Positions 56,201-64,000 of a stretch of 64,000 bases of DNA are shown here, in pieces. The notes beneath the pieces were generated by a model that was given only the letters and a program-made list of their open reading frames with translations, made no database searches and had not been told where the DNA came from. Each line of letters opens with the position of its first letter. Within the stretch, counting starts at the first letter, position 1. Both the position numbers and the translations under genes were made by a program. Source of the stretch: Tribonema minus (taxonomy: Eukaryota > Sar > Xanthophyceae > Tribonematales > Tribonemataceae); contig JAFCMP010000036.1 in assembly GCA_017506865.1 (NCBI GenBank), forward strand, positions 1 to 64,000. The letters are read 5' to 3'.

Positions 56201-59200
56201 AGCAGCGCCGCGACGCGCAGCCGCGTGAGCGCCGCCGCCGTCAGCGCGCCGCCACCGCCGCCGCCGCCGCCACCGCGGCCGCTGCGGCGGCCGCCGTCGC
56301 CGCCGTCGTGCAGCAGGTGGAAGCACGCGTGCAGCAGCGGCGCGAGGAGGCGCAGGCGCGCGACCGTCGCGCTGAGCGACGCGCGCGCGCCGTCCTCGCA
56401 CGCGTCCGCGCGGTGCACGCAGCGCAGGAACAGGAGCCACGGCAGCGCGTGCGTGTACGCGAGGTGGCGCTCGCGCCGCGCCGCCGCGCTCTCCGCTTCC
56501 CCTTCCTCTTCCCCCTCTGCCCCCTCCCCCGCCCCCTCCCACGATGCCTCTGCGTCCTCAGCCTCCTCCTCTTCGCTGTCGCCGTCGCCCTCTGCCTCCC
56601 CCTCCTCTGGAGCGCTGCCGCTCTCCGCTGCCGCTGCAGCCGCCGCCGCAGCGCCGCACTCCTCGTCGTCCTCCGCGCCCAGCAGGTCCACCTCCACGCG
56701 CGCGCGCAGGCCGCCCAGCAGCGCCAGCAGCGGCGGCGGCACGCAGCGCCGCGCGACGCTGTCGTCGTGCCGCGCGGCGCGTTCCTCCGCAGCGCGCGCC
56801 TCGCGTTCCAGCGCCTCCTGCCCCTCCGGCACAGCAGCGGCGGCGGCGGCAGCGCCGTCGTCCGGCGGCGCGATCTCCGCGCACGCGGCGGCGGCGGCGA
56901 GGACGTGGTATGCGCACGCCTGCAGCGCGGGCGCGCCGTTGCGCTGCATGAGGCGGTACAGCGCGGCGCACGTGGCGCTGCCGGGGGCGGCGTGCGGCGC
57001 CCACAGCGCGCGCGCCTCCGCGGCGTCGCGCACGACGCAGTGGTCGTCCGCCGCCAGCTCCGTGATCAGCCGCACGCTGAGCGCCGCGCTGCGCAGCTCG
57101 GCGGCGGGTACGGCGGCACCCGCGTCATCCGCGGCGGCGGCGGCGAGCACGCGCGGCAGCGCCAGCTCCACAGCGGCGCGCTTCAGCGCGGGCGACAGCG
57201 CGCCGGCGCCGCCGCGCACGATGCGCCCCGCCTCGCACGCGAGGCACGCCGCGATGGCGCGCAGCAGCTCGGGGCTGGCGGCCGATGCGCTGCCGCCGCC
57301 GCCGCCGTCGCCGCCGGCGGCCGCGCCGCAGCACGTCATCGTGATGCTCTCGGCGACGCCGAGCGGCGCGCCGACGCCTGCGGAGGCGCTGGCGGCGACA
57401 GCGGCGCCGGCGCTGTCCGCCTGCAGCGCGTCGGCCACGAGCGTCAGCGCTGCGTGCTCGCAGCGCCGCGCGGCAGCGCTCCCCGCTTCCTCGTACATGT
57501 GCGCTTCCGAAAGGACGCCGTCTAGCGCCTCGAGCACGCGCTTCACATCGCCGGAGTGCGCGCGCATATACGGCGTGCCCGCAAAGAGCGCGGACATGAC
57601 GGCAGCGGCGGTGGCGGCAGCGCGCAGCCGCTCGTCCAGGGTGGCCGCCGAGTCCTCGCCTGCCGCCGCCGCCGCGGCCGACCAGTGCTCCCACACCGGC
57701 TGGAGCTCCAGCAGCAGAGGCGCACACTCTTCGCTGGCGGGGGATGCAGCGACAATGCGGATGCAGGCGGGAGCGGCTGCGCACAGCGCCGCCAGCAGCG
57801 TCTCGCTGTCGCCGTCCCCCGCACGCACCGCCGCTTCGAGCGGCAGCAGCTGCTCGCGCAGCAGGCGCGCTGCCGCCGCCGCCGCAATCATCGAAATCGC
57901 GACATTTTTGGTCTCACGCCACGAGAGCGCAGCAGACGCGGCAGCGGCGCGCTCCTCACTGCAGCCGGCGGCGCGCAACCTGCTGAGCACTGTCTGCCGC
58001 TCGCGCCCGTCCGCGTGCCTGACGGTGACGTACGCTTCACCCCCCGCCGGATCTGCATGAACGGCGACGACCGTCACGGTCTCCTCCTCGCCGCCGCCGC
58101 CCTCCGCGCCCGCCGCCGCCGCCGCAGCCGTCGCGCCGACGTAGCGCAGCACGCTCCCCTGCGTGACGGCGTCCTCCGTGAGCGGCGCAGCGGCGCGCAG
58201 CACGCGCGCGAGCCGCTCTGCCATGGCGGCGAGCGCGTCCGGCGCGTCCCTGCCGACGCCGTGCGCCAGCGCAGGGCCCAGCGCGCACGCCGCGAGCGCC
58301 GCCGCCGCCTCAGATGCCACATCAGCAGGTGCACCCGCTGGCGCCGCCGCCGCCGCCGCCGCCTCCGCTCCCATGTCAGACGGCACAGCTGCCGCCGCCG
58401 CCGCCGCGGCTTGTGCGACCTCCTGCACCCCGAGCTCCCAAGCCGTCAGCATGTGAAAGCGTGGAAGTGGATACAGATCGTCCGCCTTGCTCTGTGGCAG
58501 CAGCAGCGCCGCGGCGCGCGACGGGTACGGAGCCGCGCCGCCGCGCCCCCGCGGCAAGCACGACGCCCCGAAATCTGCGCCCATGGCAGCGGCGATGGCG
58601 CCGGAGTTGCGCCGCGACTCCGCCGCCGCCGCCTGCGCCGCCGCCTCCAGCGTGAGCGGCGCGCGCCGCCCGCCGACTTCCACGCCCGTACGCAGCAGCC
58701 CCCACAGCAGCGGCGGCATCGGGTCGGCACCCGCCGGCCACGGGGGGGTGATGGTGGCACTCACGAGCAGCTCCAGGGGCCCGCCGTCGTGCGCGCGCGC
58801 CATCAGCAGCGCCTCGGTGAAGGTCCACAGCGTCGACCGCATCCTGAGCGCAGCGGCCGCCGCTGCCGGCGCCGCGGTGCGCGGCGGCGGCTGCCACGAG
58901 GCGGGGACGGCGACGCCGAGGCGCGAGAGGATGCCGACACCGCTCATAGGCATGAGTTGCACGTCCAGGAGCTCCAGCGTGACGGCGACGCAGCGCGCGA
59001 TCGCCGGCGGCGCGCCCGCGCCATCGGCAGCGTCGGCGAGCGCGCGCAGCTGCTGCAGCACGTTTGCGATGCAGCGCTGGGATAGCATCTCCCAGAGGTG
59101 GCCGACGTCATTGTCGGCGTCGGCGGCGTTGCGCAGCACCGCCACCGCATGCGCCCGCCACAAAGCGCGCGCCGCCGCGGCGCCGCTGCCGCCGCTGCAG

Positions 59201-61833
59201 GCCAGGTCGAGCGCCGTCTGCAGCAGCGCGCACGCGCCGTTCGCCAGGAGTTGCGTGGCGCTGCGAGCATGGCCGCCGCCGTGCCTGCCGCCGTGCGCGA
59301 GCATCGGCAGCGCCGCCGCCACGAACGACGGCGAAAAGGACGCGCCCTCGCACAGCTGCGCAGCGGTCGCCTTGCTCACCAGTGGCGGCCTCCGCTGCGC
59401 CCCGTCCCAGAACCCGAAACACGTCTGCACGAAGGCGATCACGTTGGGCTGCACGTCGCCGCCGTCGGCAGCAGCAACAGCTATGACGGGCTCATCGACA
59501 CACCTGCGGCGGTCCTGCCGCGCGAGCGTGACAGCGTCGCCGCAGCGGCGCAGCGTCAGCGCCGCCACGCTGACTCCGCCGGCGCGCTCTAGCAGCTCGC
59601 AGACCACAGCGCTCAGCATCGGGCTGGCAGCGCCGATGTCCATCGCGCGCAGCACGCCGCGCAGGAGGTCCAGCAGCGGCGGCAGCGCGGGGGATGCGGG
59701 CTCCGCGGCAGTGATCCAGCCGCGCACGGCGGCACACAGCGCGTCCGTGCTGCCATCTGTCAGCAACGATGGGCTCACGGCCGCGGCGACGCGCGCCGCG
59801 AACAGCAGCAGAGGCAGCGGCGGCAGGGGCGCGATGCCCGCACGCGTCGCCTCCTCGCACGCCTCCAGGCACCGCGCAAACAGCGCGCGGCACAGCGCCA
59901 CCAGCCCGGCGCCCTGCCCTGCAGCCGCTGCTGCCGGTTCCGCGGGCGCCGCAGCGGCGTCGGGCGCTGTCGCCGCCGCCGCTGCCAGCGCCGCAGATGC
60001 GATCTCGCGCCGCTCCGCAGCCTCCGCCGCCAGCGCGTGCGCTCGGCTGAGGAGCTCCGCCGCCCACGTCGCGACGGGCGCGGACGCGCCGCGCAGCCAC
60101 TCCCATGCGCTGTCTGCGAGCGACTCCCAGAGCGCCGGCGCGATGCTGCCGCGCTGCAGCTGCGCGAGGCCGCGCGCCAGGGACTCCGCCGCGGCGGCGG
60201 CAGCGCCGGCCACCGCGGCAGCGCCGCTCCCGCGCGTGCGCTCCACGAGCCCGCCTGGCTCCGCCATCCAAGCGTCCAGCGCGCGGCAGACGTGGTCGCG
60301 CATGGCGTCGGCAGGCGCAGCTGCGCGCGGGCTGCTGTCAGCAGCGCCGCCGCTGCTGCCGTCGGCGCTGGCGGCGTGGACCACCAGCAGATACGCCGCG
60401 CACTCGGCGTGCGCGCCCGATATGGTGGCCGCGGCGGCGACGTCCGTCCCCGCTGCGGCGATTCCGCCCCACAGAATGTCCAGCAGCTGCACGGCGAAAC
60501 CGCCAAAGCCTCCGCCAGAGTACGCTGCCAGCGTCCCATTCGGCAGCACTGCCAGCAGCGGCAGGACGGAGGCGTAGGACGATGCCGCGGAGGGCAGGAA
60601 CGCGCCGGACCGCAGCCGCGCGAGCAGCGGCCGCAGCAGCAGCTTCTCCGTCTGCGGCGCAGCCAGAGCGCTCGGGTAGGCGCGCAGAAACAGCAGCAGC
60701 GCACTCCACGCCGCCGGATGGTTGCTCGGCTCCGGCTCCGTGACCAGGCCCAGCACCACTGGCGCCAGGCCGGCGGCGTGGCTCGCCGATGCCGCTGCTG
60801 CTGCTGCCTGTGGTGGCGCGGCAGCGTTGCTCAGCAGCAGCAGCTGCGGCGCGGCCTCGCAGCACGCGCATAGCAGCTGGCACGCGGAGCGCCGGAACGC
60901 GGGCCGCTTGTCGCGCAGCCACTTGCGCAGCACGCCCGCGATGGTGTCCGCATCTGCCTCCGTCAGCGGCATGGCCGCGAGATCCGTGGGCTGCGCTGCT
61001 GCTGCTGCCGCTGCCGCCGCGGCGTCTGCTGCCAGCGCGGACAGCAGCTGCCCCGTCGCCCCCAGACATGAAGTGATGACCCTATCGTATCGCTCTGTCG
61101 CCTCGTCAACCGTGCAGATCGTCATGTCACTCAACGCCTCCGGTGCGAGCCCCAGCGTTGCGGCAATGTGCGTCAGAATGTCGGCATGGCATTGTGCCAG
61201 GATAGTGGCTCGCCGTTTGGCTGAAGGGAATGCTGCTTCAAACGCGCGCTTCGCTGCTCCTGCGACCTCCGAGGCTGGGTCCGCCATACAAATCCACCAC
61301 GGGCCCAGGAGCTGTCGCAAAAAAGGAACCACGGCCTTGCGATTCGCCGCAGCTACATGAGAGAGAGTGGCGTTGGCCGACTCGCGGACGCGCCTGTCAT
61401 TGTCTAGTGCCAAGCGGGCATAAATGTACACCCAATGAGGGACGAGGCCAATGACGTCGTCTGGCGTCAAGAAGGCTTGATGGTGGTGGAGATGCTCTTG
61501 CTGCGGTGGAGTGCCGCGTTGAGGCGCCTCAGCAGCACTCGCGGCTGCAGAGCACAGGTTCTGAAGTTGCGACAAGGCCTTGAGCTTCGTCGTGGGGTCT
61601 TTTTTGGTCAGCCTTTTAAAGAGCATAGCCAAATCTGAGTTGGTGCCGTCGTAGAACGGCGGCAAAGGCCTTGCAGCGGGCTGAACGGATCCCGCGTTGG
61701 CATCTGCTGCGGCTGCGAAAGTGGATCCATTGGCTGCAAAGCTCGAGAACCCAATGAAACCTGCACCGCCGCTGCCCCCAGGCAGTGAGGCCAGCCCCGC
61801 ACTCCCTCCTGATGAGTTCCGCCGCTTCTGCAT
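53231..61833 (-). CDS. LTN1: Listerin, E3 ubiquitin ligase of ribosome quality control
   Basis: Exons, in transcript order: 61833-56018 (5,816 bases uninterrupted), 55324-55237, 54431-54213, 53410-53231; phases agree, 2,100 residues (human LTN1 is about 1,770). The N-terminus has the conserved start YDGTNSDLAMLFKRLTKKDP followed by TKLKALSQLQ. The middle is a long Ala/Leu-rich helical-repeat region with acidic stretches (EEDEECG, EEEEAEDAE). The conserved C-terminal part reads ELSMTIRLPPSYPLRAVEV and WVLQIVTLL. It ends in the listerin RING: CVICYSTLHPRDMALPTLAC, RTCSNRFHPSCLYKWFQTS, HKSKCPLCQQTW. Cys/His ligands are all present. Role: ubiquitinates nascent chains on stalled 60S subunits. Its single giant exon contrasts with the echo-filled introns nearby. 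Confidence 0.95.
55012..55030 (+). repeat. Short telomere-like ccctaa array in listerin intron 2
   Basis: ctaaccctaaccctaacct at 55012-55030; degenerate relatives follow at 55040-55060. A separate cluster is at 55779-55815 in intron 1. Confidence 0.85.
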
Positions 61834-62078
61834 CGCTGCGTGGCGTAGCTCTCTTCGTTCTCGTCAAGGACTCAAAAAAGTTCAAGTTTCCGAGCGGTGT
61901 TGAAGTAAGGTGGAAAAAAAAATTTGATCTGAGATAGCTCCAAGTGTTCACAGGTTGGCGATTGCAGGGTTCGACGGCTTGCGAACGGCGTTGAAAAGTG
62001 GTTTCAGAGACCACCCGCACGGCTGCCGTGGAGAGCGGCTTCCGACTGTCAACAGCGGAAAGCGCGGAAAGGTTCTAC
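61834..62078. promoter_or_regulatory. Divergent promoter, listerin / TSG101
   Basis: 245 bases between the start codons. Contains ttcaagtttcc (61880) and ttgaagt (61900-61906), and an A-rich tract at 61913-61921. No clear TATA box. Confidence 0.5.
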
Positions 62079-64000
62079 ATGGCCCCAGCAGGCGTGGACG
62101 CGCTCCTCGCTCAGTTCACGTGCTATAGGGTAAGTGTCAATGAGCTTCACATAAACCACCTGTCCTCGTGTGGGCTGTACAATTTCGGTGTTCATGACCG
62201 CCTTTTTAAGGAGGTGCTACAGTTCCGGGAGTGTTCTCCCATTTTTGTGCTGCTGTGTGCTGTTGTTGCGGTGCGCAGGATGTGGCGAGAATACGGTGGG
62301 ATATCAGCAATGTCTTGACGAACGTCAAGACGTTGAGCCCCGCAGCAGGCTCCTTAGTCCTGAACACAGGAGAGGAACTGCACTTGGCGACGCTCGCTGG
62401 CACCATCTCAATATCCTTCAGGGGTGCAAGCTACAACATACCAGTGGAAATATTCATCACCAAGCACTACCCGGAATCGCCTCCGATGGCGTACGTGAGG
62501 CCCACCAAAGACATGGACATCCAGAAGGGGCACAGGTGCGTTACAGCTATGTGGGAGCACCTTCTTCAAATTAACCAATGGGATCATCATGAAGGCTTGT
62601 CATCTCAAACAGTGGTGTCGTTTGTCACACCAAAGGGCAGGTGTCGACACTCATATCTTTTCAGTTGCGTAATTCCAACATGCAAGCACCGGGTGCGCGC
62701 AGGCGATCAGCCACATGCCATTCACGGAGCGTCAACTCTCATGTTAGCAACGGATTTCTGCCGTGCTGTACGGCAATTGCGCCCCAGAGCTCTGTACCGG
62801 CAAGGAGACACGCACGTCACAGCTCACGCACGCACACACACGACCTCCATCGTAAGCAGCAGCGTTTGCCGCGCCTAGCAGCAGGGCGTCCGCCGGGCCT
62901 CACAGCAGCCAGCGCCTTGCGCCCTCGCCTACCCCCCCCCCCCCCCCCCCCCCCCCGCCCCCCGCCCCCCCCTCGCAGGCACGTCGACAGCGCGGGCATG
63001 GTCTACCTGCCCTACCTCCACGAGTGGGAGGCGCGCTCGCATGACCTCGTGGAGCTGTGCGCGGCCATGTCAGGGGTCTTTGGACAAGACCCCCCCGTGT
63101 ACGCGCGTTCCTCATCTGCGTCCTCCTCAGCGGGGGGGTCCTTCCAATCTGGGGGTTCGTCATTCCCGTCGGGGCTCTCCGGCGGGGGCAACTCAACGGG
63201 GCCGGTGAGCTCGGCGGCGTATGCGGGGGGAAAGCTGGGGGGGTGGGGGGGAGGGGCGGGGGGGGGGGCGGACTCGCCGCCTTCGTACGCGGCGGCCACG
63301 GCCGCGAAGGAGGACCCTGTGGAGGCTGCTCGGCGCGACGTAACTGTCAAGATGACAGGCACGCTGCAGGTGCGTGCGTGTGTTTGTGTGTGTAAGTGGG
63401 TCAGGTCCCGGGGGCGGACGGCCGTGTAATGCGAGGACAGCGGCGGCGGTATGCTGGTATTGGTGTATGGTGATGTACCATGGGCGGCTGACCTTCTTGT
63501 GGCACCGTCAACTTGCCAGGTGGTATGATGTTCGATTCAATGGTCTGATGACATACTGGTTGCTGAACCAATGTGACAATGTCGGCTGCCCACTCAATCA
63601 CTGGCATGCCTTTGAGCAACGTCACACCGTGTTGCCAGGCACTTGCATGCGACCCATCTACACTCTGACAAGCCGCGGGAGGGGGGGGGGGGGGCTCGCT
63701 GATGATGGAAGAGTACCCTGCAGCATAGCTGCTACAACCCTGCTGCTACCTGCAATGTGTGGCGCTGCTGCACCCGCTTGACTGACAGCTGCCACGCCAC
63801 AGGGCGCAACCTCCATCATGAGTACATCCACCGCAGCTGGTCGCTGCCGCAGCTGCTGCCGGTGCCTGCTGCGCGGCCAACGCGTAGTGCATCAGTCACT
63901 TGCTTGCGCGCGCGCAGCTGAACGCTACCCGTACCACTGCTGCTGCCGCCACTGCCGCAGGCGCTGTACGAGGACCTGCGCGGCAAGATTGACGCCGAGT
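62079..64000 (+). CDS. TSG101: ESCRT-I subunit TSG101/VPS23, 5' part (runs off right edge)
   Basis: Exons: 62079-62129, 62279-62535, 62979-63369, 63961 to beyond the edge; phases agree. The UEV domain covers residues ~1-145: VLTNVKTLSPAAGSLVLNTG, LATLAGTISISFRGASYNIP, VEIFITKHYPESPPMAYVRP, then HVDSAGMVYLPYLHEWEARS and FGQDPPVYAR. The E2 catalytic Cys is absent, as expected for an inactive UEV. A Ser/Gly/Pro-rich linker follows (residues ~150-205), and exon 4 starts ALYEDLRGKIDAE, probably the coiled-coil stalk. Role: recognises ubiquitinated cargo for multivesicular-body sorting. I chose Met at 62079 because UEV homology begins just after it; the frame is open further upstream with no ATG. 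Confidence 0.93.

Noticed and set aside
56024-58060. Long plus-strand open frame opposite listerin
   Set aside because: Ser/Ala/Arg-rich shadow of the real minus-strand exon; the minus frame encodes conserved listerin segments.
58487-60577. Second long plus-strand open frame (about 700 codons)
   Set aside because: Same reason: a GC-rich antisense shadow with no domain order.

Overview
This is nuclear DNA of a GC-rich, intron-rich photosynthetic protist. The evidence is GT-AG introns, conserved eukaryotic proteins (NUP35, delta-COP, listerin, TSG101, an inward-rectifier K+ channel), a Pol III 5S rRNA gene and TTAGGG-type short repeats. A PsbP-like protein carries signal peptide + Phe + transit peptide + twin-Arg lumen signal, which points to a complex red-lineage plastid. 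A haptophyte is my best guess; an ochrophyte is possible. I saw no viral or LTR element and no CRISPR.

Layout. 1-660: two degenerate Myb R2R3 fragments facing each other. 1675-14225 (-): an eleven-exon gene with an N-terminal C2 domain, further C2-like segments and a voltage-sensor-like membrane part. It is head-to-head with NUP35 (14407-19814, +). 20294-35618 (+): a 14-exon inward-rectifier K+ channel whose phases all close, with a 5S rRNA gene in intron 12. 36702-39443 (-): PsbP-like protein. 39907-43129 (-): AAAP/SLC38-type amino-acid transporter, head-to-head with coatomer delta (43464-49273, +). 49274-53230: convergent spacer. 53231-61833 (-): listerin (LTN1), head-to-head with TSG101/VPS23 (62079 to the right edge, +). 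The genes are housekeeping (nuclear pore, COPI, ESCRT-I, ribosome quality control), membrane transport and plastid; I see no joint pathway, only compact divergent promoters.

The most unusual feature is intron structure. In four genes the introns hold tandem, partly decayed copies of the adjoining exon edge together with its splice site: copies of the exon 5' edge and acceptor lie upstream of the exon, copies of the exon 3' edge and donor lie downstream. I call these exon-edge echoes. They fill much of the 15-kb K+ channel gene and recur in NUP35, delta-COP and the C2 gene. One echo differs from its exon only at third codon positions. Introns also carry poly-C tracts before acceptors and short interstitial TTAGGG arrays.

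All gene models come from reading exon phases and family resemblance by eye. Very long G/C runs make one-base length errors likely, and the C2 gene and NUP35 show phase breaks.
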